The notes below the pieces were generated by a model. It saw nothing but the letters and a program-made list of their open reading frames with translations, did no database searches and was not told the DNA's origin. Source: Cytobacillus firmus DS1 (lineage in GTDB: Bacteria > Bacillota > Bacilli > Bacillales > Cytobacillaceae). From it: 64,000 nt of DNA. Both the position numbers and the translations under genes were made by a program. This document shows positions 18,815 through 27,859 of this stretch, piece by piece (position 1 is the stretch's first letter; each line of letters begins with the position of its first letter). The stretch covers positions 248,001 through 312,000 of the forward strand of contig NZ_APVL01000004.1 of assembly GCF_000565285.1 (NCBI RefSeq), given 5' to 3'.

Positions 18815-19426
18815 ATGGAAAGAATTTCAGAAGAACAAGAGAAACCAAAAACAAGCAGGTTTAAGTGGTTTATATATGCTTTCTTAATCCCGATCCTGTT
18901 CGGAATAACTGTAGCTCTGCTGGTTTTTACAATTACCGGAAATAATATTTTTGAAACAGCTAAAGAATTTAGCGGGAAAGTGCCATTTATAGCTTCAGTT
19001 TTTGATGATACAAATTCCCGTTCGCAGGAAGTGATGGAGGAGCAGCTCATCGGGCTGCAGGCAGAAGTAAAAGATCGTGAAGCAAGGATATCTCAGCTGG
19101 AAAGCGAGCTTGACAGCAAAGAGCTGGAAATAGAAAGGGCAGGGATGGAAAAGCAAAGGCTGGAGGAAGAAATCAGCGAGCTAACAGCTATAAAGGAAGA
19201 GAACAAGCGGGCATTTAAAGATATCGTAAAGACATATGAAAGTATTTCTGCTAAAAAAGCTGCACCCATTTTAACGGAGATGAAGGATGAAGAAGCAGTA
19301 AAAATCCTATCAAATGTTAATTCTGATACACTGGCTGCCATCATGGAGAAGATGAATCCCGAAGATGCTGCACGTTATACAGGACTCCTGACAGCAGCTA
19401 AAGAAGCAGGAGGATCGGATAATTAA
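18815..19426 (+). CDS. ylxF: YlxF, MotE-like flagellar operon protein
   Basis: One transmembrane segment (about residues 20-45) is followed by an extracytoplasmic coiled coil (about 70-135) and a C-terminal MgtE-N-like helical domain (KKAAPILTEMKDEEAVKIL). Proteins with this layout act as MotE-type chaperones or lie in flagellar operons without a proven role. Its position between fliJ and fliK matches B. subtilis ylxF. Function here is inferred from family and place. Confidence 0.85.
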   Translation: MERISEEQEKPKTSRFKWFIYAFLIPILFGITVALLVFTITGNNIFETAKEFSGKVPFIASVFDDTNSRSQEVMEEQLIGLQAEVKDREARISQLESELDSKELEIERAGMEKQRLEEEISELTAIKEENKRAFKDIVKTYESISAKKAAPILTEMKDEEAVKILSNVNSDTLAAIMEKMNPEDAARYTGLLTAAKEAGGSDN

Positions 19427-19453
19427 CAGAAATCCTGAAAGGAGGTGAAATAA

Positions 19454-20698
19454 GTGCAAATTGGAGGGGTAGGATTCATCCAGTCACAATTTTCATCTGA
19501 AGATAAACTATCACAGCAGGACACAGGCAGCCCAGGTTTTGGTAGTCTTTTCTTCGCTTTAACCGGATCAGCCAAACCGCAAGGAGAAAGTTTAACTTCT
19601 GCAGCAGATGAGAATAAGATCGAACAGTTAAAGGAAATAATTGAATTTCTTAAAGTAAGTGAGATTACCGACTTAGAAAACGGAAGCGAGCTGCTAGAGA
19701 AGATTTCACTACAAAATGAAACTGGCATCATTGATATCATTTCAGAGCAGCTGGATCTTTCACAGGAAGAATTGGTGCAGATGCTTGAGGGATTTATTGA
19801 GCAGGTACTGCCGGAAGTAAAGCTTAAGGGTGTATATTCCAAAGAAGATATAGATCCAGAAAACAAAATCCGTTTATTAATTTCAGCAATCTCCGATTTT
19901 GATCAAAAAGAAGGCATCAGCATGCAGGGGAAAGATTTTAACGGGGTATTAAAAGCTCTGAAATTGTATGAATTGCTGTCTGCGAAACAGGACTTTCACA
20001 CTAGTAAACTAAACCTGAAAGATTTCCTGAATAATGTTCAAGTGAAAATTGAGAGTCTGATAAAAAATAGAGAGGGTATTTTACAGAAGCTTTTTACCCC
20101 GCTTGCAGCCGAATTAAACTCTATAAAACAATCAAATAATGCTGCTAATGAACCTGCGGGCGAGACTGCCGGTAAATTTGCTCACAGAGCAGAAACTGGT
20201 TTACAGGGATTTATTCAGGTGCAATCCTTCTCAAAGCCTGAACAGATGTCTCTCCTGAGTCCTCAGGGAAAGACAGTAAGTGCAGACCAGCTTATGCAGC
20301 AATTTGAAAACATATTATCCCGGAGTAATTTCCTAAAAATGGGAGGGGCGCAAAAGTTATTTATCAAACTGAACCCAGACCATCTTGGAGCGCTGCGGAT
20401 AGAGCTTATTCAAAAAGACTCTGCGATGATTGCAAGGATACTTACTTCCACTGGAGCAGCTAAAGAAATTCTGGATTCACATATTAATGGATTGAAGCAG
20501 GCCTTTAGTTCACAAAACATCCAGATCGAGAGAATAGAAATCTCTCAGCAAATGACACAGCAGGATCGGTCTTTCAACAGAGATCCCCAGCAGCAGGAAC
20601 AGAGGCAGCAGCAAAACAAGGATGAACATAATAATCAGCAGCCTGAGAGAGAATTTAACAGCTCTTTTGAAGAAGCACTTCTTAATACAGAAGCATAG
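19454..20698 (+). CDS. fliK: Flagellar hook-length control protein FliK
   Basis: FliK measures hook length and switches export specificity through FlhB. Start GTG 19454 follows GGAGGTGAA. The long N-terminal part is poorly conserved, as is usual. The C-terminal Flg_hook domain is recognisable by LFIKLNPDHLGALRIELIQ (about residues 303-321), then a Q-rich tail (QQQEQRQQQ). Its 414 residues are within the family range. flgD, the hook cap, starts 12 bases downstream. Confidence 0.88.
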   Translation: MQIGGVGFIQSQFSSEDKLSQQDTGSPGFGSLFFALTGSAKPQGESLTSAADENKIEQLKEIIEFLKVSEITDLENGSELLEKISLQNETGIIDIISEQLDLSQEELVQMLEGFIEQVLPEVKLKGVYSKEDIDPENKIRLLISAISDFDQKEGISMQGKDFNGVLKALKLYELLSAKQDFHTSKLNLKDFLNNVQVKIESLIKNREGILQKLFTPLAAELNSIKQSNNAANEPAGETAGKFAHRAETGLQGFIQVQSFSKPEQMSLLSPQGKTVSADQLMQQFENILSRSNFLKMGGAQKLFIKLNPDHLGALRIELIQKDSAMIARILTSTGAAKEILDSHINGLKQAFSSQNIQIERIEISQQMTQQDRSFNRDPQQQEQRQQQNKDEHNNQQPEREFNSSFEEALLNTEA

Positions 20699-20710
20699 GA
20701 GTGATAGTAA

Positions 20711-21349
20711 TTGGCAAACACAATAGATTCTTCCCTGATGCTATCAAACTATCAAAGCCAAACCAGAAAAACCGGCTCAGATATATTAGGAAAAGATGAT
20801 TTCCTGAAAATTCTAATGACACAGCTGCAAAACCAGGATCCAATGAATCCGATGCAGGACAAGGACTTCATTGCGCAAATGGCAACCTTCTCGTCTTTGG
20901 AGCAGATGACCAATATGAATAAGACGATGGAGAAGTTTGTTCAAGCCAACGAGCAAAATCAATTAATTTCTTACAATCAATTTGTTGGGAAAAATGTTAC
21001 ATGGCATAAATTGAAAGAATCAGATGACCCGGCTAAGCCGCCAACTATTGAAGAGGGGAATGGCAAAGTAGCTTCTATTCAGTTTAAGGACAGCAGTGTC
21101 CTCTTTATTTTAGAAGATGGAACCAAACTTGAACCTGCAAATATATCACAGGTTAAGGAAGCATCTAACGATAGTCATGTACAGCAGGCCAGTATGATGA
21201 TTGGCAAGAAGGTTACTTTTCTGGATGCTGACGAAAAGGAAGTTTCTTCTCTAATCAAGTCAGTTTCTTTTAGAGATGGCAAGACACTTTTCCAATTGGA
21301 AGATGGCAAAATGAGCATAACAGCGTCTCAAATTATCGGTGTTGAATAA
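20711..21349 (+). CDS. flgD: Flagellar hook assembly protein FlgD
   Basis: FlgD caps the growing hook. Translation begins at TTG 20711 behind AGGAGTGA (20697-20704). The conserved N-terminal part contains [20 protein letters not shown] and [18 protein letters not shown]. The C-terminal region looks like the FLgD tudor-like module. The protein is 212 residues long and lies in its usual place after fliK. Confidence 0.94.
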   Translation: MANTIDSSLMLSNYQSQTRKTGSDILGKDDFLKILMTQLQNQDPMNPMQDKDFIAQMATFSSLEQMTNMNKTMEKFVQANEQNQLISYNQFVGKNVTWHKLKESDDPAKPPTIEEGNGKVASIQFKDSSVLFILEDGTKLEPANISQVKEASNDSHVQQASMMIGKKVTFLDADEKEVSSLIKSVSFRDGKTLFQLEDGKMSITASQIIGVE

Positions 21350-21367
21350 GTAAAGGAGCGTTATTGG

Positions 21368-21754
21368 ATGGATAAGTTGATGTTTCGTCCGATCCATACC
21401 CAGAATGTAGTCACCAAACAGGCTAAACCTGTTCATTTAACAAACAAGGGGCAAAATGGTTTTTCAAAACATTTGCAGACTGCCCTGGAAAATAACAGCA
21501 AACTAATTGTCAGTAAACATGCAGAACAGCGGATGAACCAAAGAGGCATAGAAATTACAGGTGAGCGCTGGCAGCAAATTGAAAATAAAATGCATGAAGC
21601 AAAAAAGCTTGGTGTAAATGAATCCCTTGTATTACTGAAGGATGCAGCACTTGTTGTAAGCGCCAAAAACAATACAGTAATAACTGCTATGGATCGACAA
21701 GAAGCAGGTACTCAAATTTTCACCAACATCAATGGAACTATTATTCTTGATTAA
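21368..21754 (+). CDS. Flagellar operon protein, TIGR02530-type
   Basis: A 128-residue soluble protein lies between flgD and flgE, where many Bacillaceae carry a protein of the TIGR02530 family. The central motif SKHAEQRMNQRGIEI is characteristic. No enzyme motif or membrane segment is visible. The role is unknown; position suggests hook assembly or its regulation. AAAGGAG precedes ATG 21368. Confidence 0.8.
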   Translation: MDKLMFRPIHTQNVVTKQAKPVHLTNKGQNGFSKHLQTALENNSKLIVSKHAEQRMNQRGIEITGERWQQIENKMHEAKKLGVNESLVLLKDAALVVSAKNNTVITAMDRQEAGTQIFTNINGTIILD

Positions 21755-21837
21755 ATTAACAAGGCTGGACCTTTATAAAGGAAGCCTGGGCTGCGGAATG
21801 ACAGAAGCTGCCAATAAAGAGAGGAGCGATTTAAGAT

Positions 21838-23046
21838 ATGCTACGTTCGATGTACTCGGGAATAAGCGGAATGAAAAACTTTCAAACGAAGCTTGATGTC
21901 ATTGGAAATAATATTGCGAATGTAAATACATTCGGCTACAAAAAGGGCCGTGTAACTTTTAAAGATACGATGAACCAGACAATTTCTGGAGCAAGTGCCG
22001 CCCAGGATAATCGTGGTGGTAAAAACCCGATGCAGGTTGGACTGGGTTCGACCATTGCTACGATTGATACGATTCATACAGGTTCAAGTTTGCAGACAAC
22101 TGGGCGTTCGTTAGACCTTGGGATTGATGGTGATGGGTATTTTGTTGTAAGACAAGGAGATGCACAATATTATACAAGGGCGGGTAACTTATATTTAGAT
22201 GACAATGGAAACCTCGTAAATGCCGATGGGCTAAAAGTGCAAGCATATACTGTTAATCCCAATACTAAACAACCAACGAATATTCTTGGTGATGTAGCAG
22301 TTAACGTTAACTCGGTTATGCCCTCAAAAGCAACAGATACTATTACCTTTTCTGGGAATCTTTATGGTCAAGAAAATGAATTATTTACTCAACAAATGAA
22401 GTTAATTGATAAAAATGGAAATGGCCACAACTTTGAGGTTCAGTTTGAAAGAGGTGCAACCAACACTTGGTCAGTCAAGCTTATTTCAGGCACTAAAGAG
22501 GCGGATATAGGAAATATAACATTTAGTGGTACTCCTTTGGCTGCTTCATTTAATGAATCATCATGGACTATTGATTTAGACGGAGATAGTAATGCTGATT
22601 TTACAGATGCAAATATCAATATCAATGTTGATCAATTGACATCTGCAGATGGCGAACTGACTGCCATGGCAGATCCGAATGGAAACACTTCAGGAAGCCT
22701 TGAAAGTTTTAATATAGGATCAATGGGTGAAATAAATGGTGTCTATTCTAATGGACTGATACAAAATCTTGGCTTCATAGCTCTAGCAAAATTCAGTAAC
22801 CCATCAGGTCTGACAAAAACTGGTAATAACTTATTCCAAGAATCTATCAACTCAGGCACTGCAAATATAAACGTAGCAGGAGAAGGTCGTGGAGTTATCG
22901 CTTCCGGCTCCCTGGAAATGTCCAACGTAGACCTATCAGAAGAATTCACTGAAATGATTACAGCCCAGCGCGGTTTCCAGGCAAACACCCGCATCATTAC
23001 AACATCAGATGAAATCCTGCAGGAGCTTGTTAATTTAAAACGTTAA
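21838..23046 (+). CDS. flgE: Flagellar hook protein FlgE
   Basis: FlgE polymerises into the hook. The N-terminal MLRSMYSGISGMKNFQTKLD and DVIGNNIANVNTFGYKK motifs and the C-terminal LSEEFTEMITAQRGFQANTR helix form the axial core. At 402 residues it is much longer than the B. subtilis hook protein (about 264), through an enlarged surface-exposed middle region (about residues 150-310). That region contains the acidic loop DLDGDSNADFTD at 246-257, which resembles a calcium-binding loop. AGGAG precedes ATG 21838. Confidence 0.95.
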   Translation: MLRSMYSGISGMKNFQTKLDVIGNNIANVNTFGYKKGRVTFKDTMNQTISGASAAQDNRGGKNPMQVGLGSTIATIDTIHTGSSLQTTGRSLDLGIDGDGYFVVRQGDAQYYTRAGNLYLDDNGNLVNADGLKVQAYTVNPNTKQPTNILGDVAVNVNSVMPSKATDTITFSGNLYGQENELFTQQMKLIDKNGNGHNFEVQFERGATNTWSVKLISGTKEADIGNITFSGTPLAASFNESSWTIDLDGDSNADFTDANININVDQLTSADGELTAMADPNGNTSGSLESFNIGSMGEINGVYSNGLIQNLGFIALAKFSNPSGLTKTGNNLFQESINSGTANINVAGEGRGVIASGSLEMSNVDLSEEFTEMITAQRGFQANTRIITTSDEILQELVNLKR

Positions 23047-23050
23047 TCTA

Positions 23051-23102
23051 AAGGAGGGTCAGGGCTGAAGATACAGGATCTTGAGCCCTGAAAAAAACAT
23101 TG
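23051..23102 (+). promoter_or_regulatory. Hairpin between Shine-Dalgarno and start of swrD
   Basis: AAGGAGGG at 23051-23058 is the only strong ribosome site before swrD, but the TTG start is at 23100. Between them is a hairpin: AGGGCT (23061-23066) with AGCCCT (23084-23089), then AAGAT with ATCTT, one G-G mismatch and loop ACAGG. When folded, the effective gap from ribosome site to start is about 12 bases. Confidence 0.55.
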
Positions 23103-23324
23103 ATTAAAGTATCTCGCCTGAACGGCAAAACTTTTGTATTGAATGCTTTGTACATAGAAACAGTAGAGTCTTTTCCAGATACGACTATTACGCTCACTAA
23201 TGGAAAGAAGTTTGTTGTAAAGGAAACTGAAGACCGAGTCATGCATTTGATTTTAGGATTCTATCAATCTGTTAATCTACTGGGGCAGCAGCTGGCGGAG
23301 GGAATTGAAAATGAAGAACAATAA
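23100..23324 (+). CDS. swrD: Swarming motility protein SwrD (YlzI)
   Basis: SwrD raises flagellar motor power in B. subtilis. This 74-residue protein (MIKVSRLNGKTFVLNALYIE) belongs to the FlbD/SwrD family, recognised by the N-terminal motif and TNGKKFVVKE. The start is TTG 23100; an in-frame stop lies at 23082-23084, so no longer form is possible except a CTG at 23088. No ribosome site lies close to the start. The 3' end overlaps fliL by 14 bases. Confidence 0.9.
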   Translation: MIKVSRLNGKTFVLNALYIETVESFPDTTITLTNGKKFVVKETEDRVMHLILGFYQSVNLLGQQLAEGIENEEQ

Positions 23325-23739
23325 GCTGTTAATGATAATGTTAATGATGCTTGTAGCAATCACGCTTATAGGAGCTATTGCCCTTGTGCTTGTAATGAAG
23401 TTTTCGGGTGATAATGAAACAAAAGAGCCGACAATTGATGAAGTGCTGGAGGCCTCTGTGGATATTCCGCAAGTTACAGCCAATTTAGCGAGTGATGATT
23501 ATATCCGGATTTCTTTTAAGATACAAACTGAAAACAAAAAAGCAAAAGAGGAACTGCAAAAAAGAGATTTCCAGGTTAAAAATCTCATCATCCAGGAATT
23601 GTCTGAAATGAAATCAGAGGATATACAGGGGAAAGAAGGCCAAATCAAGCTGCAGGAAGATTTGAAAACCAAGATAAATGGTTTAATGCAAGAAGGAAAG
23701 ATCGTTCAGGTGTACATAACTGAATCTCTCCTCCAGTGA
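23311..23739 (+). CDS. fliL: Flagellar basal-body-associated protein FliL
   Basis: FliL surrounds the stators at the basal body. ATG 23311 is eight bases after GGAGGG (23297-23302), giving 142 residues; a TTG six bases upstream is less well placed. One N-terminal membrane segment (about residues 5-27) precedes a periplasmic-side domain ending in VQVYITESLLQ, as in the family. The start lies within swrD, implying coupled translation. Confidence 0.93.
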   Translation: MKNNKLLMIMLMMLVAITLIGAIALVLVMKFSGDNETKEPTIDEVLEASVDIPQVTANLASDDYIRISFKIQTENKKAKEELQKRDFQVKNLIIQELSEMKSEDIQGKEGQIKLQEDLKTKINGLMQEGKIVQVYITESLLQ

Positions 23740-23779
23740 TAACCAAATAATTAACTGCAATAGATGGAGGTGAGGATTC

Positions 23780-24778
23780 ATGTCAGGTGAGGTTTTATCG
23801 CAAAGCGAGATTGATGCTCTGCTTTCGGCTCTCTCTACCGGAGAAATGGATGCAGATGAGCTGAAAAAGGAACAAACTGAGAAAAAAGTAAAAGTTTATG
23901 ATTTTAAGAGAGCATTAAGATTTTCTAAAGATCAAATTCGAAGTTTAACTAGAATTCATGAGAATTTTGCCCGGCTTCTAACCACCTTTTTTTCTGCCCA
24001 GCTGAGGACCTATGTCCAGATTTCGGTTGCTTCTGCGGATCAGATACCATATGAAGAATTTATCCGGTCCATCCCTAAAATGACTATATTGAATGTAATT
24101 GAGGTGCCCCCTCTGGCTGGAAGAATTCTTATGGAAGTGAATCCAAACGTCGCCTATGCCATGATGGACAGGCTGATGGGCGGCCGAGGGACAAGCATCA
24201 ATAAAGTTGATAATTTAACAGAAATTGAAACAAAAATCATGTCAGCTACATTTGAAAGAGCATTTGAAAACTTAAGGGAAGCCTGGAGTACAATCGCTGA
24301 CATTGATCCGATATTGTCTGATTTTGAGGTAAATCCGCAATTTCTGCAAATGGTCTCGCCAAATGAAACAGTTGTCGTTATATCACTAAATACGACAATT
24401 GGTGAAACGAGTGGAATGATTAATATATGTATACCTCACGTCGTTCTGGAGCCCATTATTCCTAAGCTGTCTGTACATTATTGGATGCAGACGGACAAAA
24501 AGGAAAGGGAGCCGGAGGTCATTGCCCGGCTTGAACGAAACATTCAGAAAGCGGAAGTTCCGGTCATATGTGAACTCGGCAGTTCTGACATAGCCATCCA
24601 GGAATTCTTATCACTTGATATTGGAGATGTCATTGAGTTAAACCAGGGAATTGATAGGCCGCTTACTATAAAAGTCGGCAATATCCCTAAATTCATTGGA
24701 CAACCCGGAAAATTGAACAAAAAAATGGCTGTGCAAATTTTAGACACTGTGAAAGGGGGAGATGAGGATGATGAGTGA
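23780..24778 (+). CDS. fliM: Flagellar motor switch protein FliM
   Basis: FliM is the C-ring protein that binds phosphorylated CheY. The N-terminal peptide VLSQSEIDALLSAL is the conserved CheY-binding segment. The CheC-like middle domain contains GGRGTSINKVDNLTEIE, and the C-terminal SpoA domain ends in the acidic tail GGDEDDE. It has 332 residues, as in B. subtilis. Its end overlaps the fliY start. Confidence 0.97.
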   Translation: MSGEVLSQSEIDALLSALSTGEMDADELKKEQTEKKVKVYDFKRALRFSKDQIRSLTRIHENFARLLTTFFSAQLRTYVQISVASADQIPYEEFIRSIPKMTILNVIEVPPLAGRILMEVNPNVAYAMMDRLMGGRGTSINKVDNLTEIETKIMSATFERAFENLREAWSTIADIDPILSDFEVNPQFLQMVSPNETVVVISLNTTIGETSGMINICIPHVVLEPIIPKLSVHYWMQTDKKEREPEVIARLERNIQKAEVPVICELGSSDIAIQEFLSLDIGDVIELNQGIDRPLTIKVGNIPKFIGQPGKLNKKMAVQILDTVKGGDEDDE

Positions 24779-26063
24779 TGATATGCTTTCGCAAGATGAG
24801 ATTGATGCTCTATTAAGGGGAGCAGCTGACGACAGTGACGAAACAGAAAGTTATAATGAGGCATTTTTTCAAACTGAGGATTATTTGTCACATATGGAAC
24901 AGGATGCTTTAGGTGAAATCGGCAATATCTCTTTTGGAAGCTCTGCAACTGCATTGTCTACGTTATTAAATCAAAAAGTTGATATCACAACTCCGGCTGT
25001 TTCAGTTGTTTTGCGCAAGAAATTAGCTGATGAATTCCCGCATCCTTATGTAGCAATTCAGGTGAATTATACGGAAGGCTTCTTCGGAAGCAACCTGCTT
25101 GTAATACAGCAATCGGATGCTGCCATCATTGCTGATTTAATGCTTGGGGGAGACGGGACCAGCCCTGCTGAACTAATGGGTGAAATTCAGTTAAGCGCTG
25201 TTCAGGAGGCAATGAACCAGATGATGGGTTCTGCAGCCACTTCGATGTCAACCATCTTTGGTAAAAAGGTTGATATTTCGCCACCGGCAATTGATCTTCT
25301 TGATTTGCCGCATGGAGAAGGTGCTGAACGAGTTCCTGAGGAAGAAATGCTGGTAAGAATATCGTTCCGCTTAAAGATAGGCAGTCTTATTGATTCGAAT
25401 ATTATGCAGCTGCTTCCTTTGGAATTTGGTAAAAGTCTTGTAAATGAATTATTGAATCCGGGTCAAGGTCTGCCGGCAGAGGGGGCGGCTCCTGATGAAA
25501 AACCAGTTATGCAGTCTCACTCTGATTTTCAGGATAGTCAGCTTTCATTTGATAAAAAACCAGAAGTAAGCACTTCGGGTTATGACCAGCAGTACGCTCA
25601 AACAAATTATCCAGGGACCCCGGCTTATTCACAGCCGGTTATGAATCAGGCATCGAACCCTCAAAGCTATACACCTGCACAAAACCATGCTCAGCAGTCC
25701 GGACCGCAGCATTTCGGAGGCTCTTATGCAAACGGGGTGCAGCCGAATGTACAGCCGGCAGCTTTTTCGAGCTTTGAACCATACCATATGCAAGAGACTG
25801 AAACAAAGAATTTGGATATGCTTTTGGACATACCGCTTCAGGTAACGGTTGAGCTGGGAAGGACAAAACGTTCCGTAAAGGAGATTCTTGAATTGTCTTC
25901 CGGTTCAATTATTGAACTGGATAAACTGGCCGGTGAACCTGTTGATATTCTGGTGAATAACCGGTTAATCGCCCAGGGTGAAGTAGTTGTCATTGATGAG
26001 AACTTTGGTGTGAGGGTTACAGATATTATCAGCCAGAGTGACCGTATAAAAAAATTAAGATAA
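24771..26063 (+). CDS. fliY: Flagellar motor switch phosphatase FliY
   Basis: FliY (FliN-like) sits in the C-ring and dephosphorylates CheY-P. It carries a FliM-like N-terminal peptide (LSQDEIDALLRG), two CheC-type phosphatase motifs (DALGEIGNISFGSSATAL near residue 45 and QEAMNQMMGSAATSM near 145) and a C-terminal SpoA/FliN domain. Between them is a long Q/P/N-rich linker (about 235-335), making it 430 residues against about 378 in B. subtilis. ATG 24771 is the best spaced start; 24762 and 24768 are in frame. Confidence 0.95.
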   Translation: MSDDMLSQDEIDALLRGAADDSDETESYNEAFFQTEDYLSHMEQDALGEIGNISFGSSATALSTLLNQKVDITTPAVSVVLRKKLADEFPHPYVAIQVNYTEGFFGSNLLVIQQSDAAIIADLMLGGDGTSPAELMGEIQLSAVQEAMNQMMGSAATSMSTIFGKKVDISPPAIDLLDLPHGEGAERVPEEEMLVRISFRLKIGSLIDSNIMQLLPLEFGKSLVNELLNPGQGLPAEGAAPDEKPVMQSHSDFQDSQLSFDKKPEVSTSGYDQQYAQTNYPGTPAYSQPVMNQASNPQSYTPAQNHAQQSGPQHFGGSYANGVQPNVQPAAFSSFEPYHMQETETKNLDMLLDIPLQVTVELGRTKRSVKEILELSSGSIIELDKLAGEPVDILVNNRLIAQGEVVVIDENFGVRVTDIISQSDRIKKLR

Positions 26064-26081
26064 TAAGTGGGGGTTATAAGA

Positions 26082-26444
26082 ATGGCACATAAAATTTTAA
26101 TAGTTGATGATGCAGCTTTTATGCGAATGATGATAAAAGATATTTTATCCAAGAATGGCTATGACGTAGTGGGTGAAGCTGCTGACGGTGCACAGGCTGT
26201 TGAAAAATATAAGGAAACACAGCCTGACCTTGTCACAATGGATATCACCATGCCGGAAATGGATGGAATTACAGCTCTGAAAGAGATCAAAAAATTGAAT
26301 CCAAGTGCTAAAGTCATTATGTGTTCTGCAATGGGCCAGCAGGCGATGGTCATTGATGCCATTCAGGCTGGCGCGAAGGATTTTATCGTAAAACCATTCC
26401 AGGCTGATAGAGTTCTTGAAGCAATCGGCAAAACTTTGGGCTAG
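26082..26444 (+). CDS. cheY: Chemotaxis response regulator CheY
   Basis: CheY carries the signal from CheA to the motor. ATG 26082 gives 120 residues; an in-frame GTG at 26067 precedes the ribosome site GGGGG and is unlikely. The acid pocket is D9 and D10, the phosphorylated residue is D54 (TMDITMPEMDG), S82 and K104 complete the set, so it should be active. The location between fliY and fliZ is the Bacillus arrangement. Confidence 0.97.
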   Translation: MAHKILIVDDAAFMRMMIKDILSKNGYDVVGEAADGAQAVEKYKETQPDLVTMDITMPEMDGITALKEIKKLNPSAKVIMCSAMGQQAMVIDAIQAGAKDFIVKPFQADRVLEAIGKTLG

Positions 26445-26473
26445 TGATTATTCTTTTTAGAGGGTGCAAAATA

Positions 26474-27184
26474 GTGTGGAATGTAAAGAAAGTGATTTCT
26501 TTGCTGCTGTTGTTATCAATTGTTCTGCTGGGCATGCAGCCGCTGGCCCAGGCAGAGCAATTGAATAATAGTGTTAAAGAATGTATGGATAACCCGGAAA
26601 AATGCAAGGAACAGGAATCAAAGGAAACAAAAGAATCAAAGGAAACAAAAGAATCAAAGGATTCAGAGGCAGCTGAAGGACAGCCTGAACAGGATGAAAG
26701 CGGAAAGATCGGTCTTACTTCCTGGGATTTTATAAAAATGATTTTAGCAACAGGCTTTACTATTGGATTACTCTATGCTCTCCTAAAGTTCATCAATAAA
26801 AAAAGCAAAGTATATAACAGGTCGCAATTAGTTGAAAACCTCGGTGGTACAGCTTTAGGTGCAAACAGGTCAGTCCAGCTGATTAAAGTGGGAAAGCGCA
26901 TTTTGGTAGTAGGGGTAGGAGAAAATATTCAGCTGTTAAAAGAAATAGACAACTCAGAAGAGTACAGCCAGATCATCAAAGAGCATAATGACAAACTGGA
27001 ACAGCTTATCCGTCCAAGCGATATTGTGACAAAGGTGATGAAAAGAACACAGCAAACAGATGAAAGCAAGCAAGGCAGCCAAAATTTCAGTACACTGCTC
27101 GGGATTCAGCTGGCTGAAATGAAAAAGGGCAGAAAAAAACTGTTTGATGAGTTAGAAAGAAAGGGCCAGAAGAAAGATGAATGA
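26474..27184 (+). CDS. fliZ: Flagellar biosynthesis protein FliO (FliZ)
   Basis: FliO/FliZ assists assembly of the FliPQR export gate. GTG 26474 is eight bases after AGAGGGTG and gives a signal peptide (residues 3-27, ending AQA). A short extracellular stretch with KETKES repeats is followed by one membrane segment (about 85-105) and a cytoplasmic FliO domain (LVENLGGTALGANRSVQLIK). The 236-residue protein overlaps fliP by 8 bases. An upstream in-frame GTG at 26444 overlaps the cheY stop. Confidence 0.9.
   Translation: MWNVKKVISLLLLLSIVLLGMQPLAQAEQLNNSVKECMDNPEKCKEQESKETKESKETKESKDSEAAEGQPEQDESGKIGLTSWDFIKMILATGFTIGLLYALLKFINKKSKVYNRSQLVENLGGTALGANRSVQLIKVGKRILVVGVGENIQLLKEIDNSEEYSQIIKEHNDKLEQLIRPSDIVTKVMKRTQQTDESKQGSQNFSTLLGIQLAEMKKGRKKLFDELERKGQKKDE
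26615..26660 (+). repeat. 18-bp tandem repeat in fliZ
   Basis: The unit GAATCAAAGGAAACAAAA occurs twice exactly (26615-26632, 26633-26650) and then in part (26651-26660). It encodes ESKETK repeats in the exposed segment between signal peptide and membrane anchor, where length change should be tolerated. Confidence 0.9.
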
Positions 27185-27842
27185 ATTCATGGAGTTTTTT
27201 AATAGCAGCTCTCCTGAAAATGTATCTACATCTGTGAAGCTTTTTTTATTGCTGACGGTACTTTCTCTCGCGCCGAGTATTCTAATATTAATGACTTGTT
27301 TTACAAGGATAGTCATCGTTCTTTCCTTTGTCAGAACGGCGCTTGCTACTCAGCAAATGCCGCCGAACCAAGTTTTAATAGGCTTATCCTTATTCCTGAC
27401 ATTCTTTATCATGGCTCCGACCATGCAGGAAGTGAACGAACAGGCTTTAACACCTTTATTCAATGAAGAAATAAATCTGGAACAAGCATATGAAAAAGCT
27501 TCAATACCCTTTAAAGAATTTATGAGTGCCCATACGAGGCAGAAGGATTTGGCTTTATTTCTTGAATACTCCGGAGCTGAAGCACCGGCTTCCATTGAAG
27601 ATATTCCGCTTACGAGTCTTGTTCCGGCCTTTGCCATAAGTGAAATTAAAACAGCTTTTCAAATTGGCTTTATGATTTTTATTCCATTTCTGGTGATCGA
27701 CATGGTTGTTGCCAGTGTATTGATGTCCATGGGGATGATGATGCTTCCTCCCGTTATGATTTCGCTTCCGTTCAAAATATTATTATTTGTACTGGTGGAC
27801 GGATGGTACTTAGTAGTTAAATCCCTTTTACAAAGCTTTTAA
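27177..27842 (+). CDS. fliP: Flagellar export gate protein FliP
   Basis: FliP is a core channel subunit of the flagellar type III gate. The 221-residue protein has about four hydrophobic segments, ILMTCFTRIVIVLSFVRTAL near residue 38 and FQIGFMIFIPFLVIDMVVAS near 160 being conserved. Unlike enteric FliP it has no long signal peptide, as in other Bacilli. It overlaps fliZ by 8 bases. Confidence 0.97.
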   Translation: MNEFMEFFNSSSPENVSTSVKLFLLLTVLSLAPSILILMTCFTRIVIVLSFVRTALATQQMPPNQVLIGLSLFLTFFIMAPTMQEVNEQALTPLFNEEINLEQAYEKASIPFKEFMSAHTRQKDLALFLEYSGAEAPASIEDIPLTSLVPAFAISEIKTAFQIGFMIFIPFLVIDMVVASVLMSMGMMMLPPVMISLPFKILLFVLVDGWYLVVKSLLQSF

Positions 27843-27859
27843 GCAGGTGAACATTCAGA

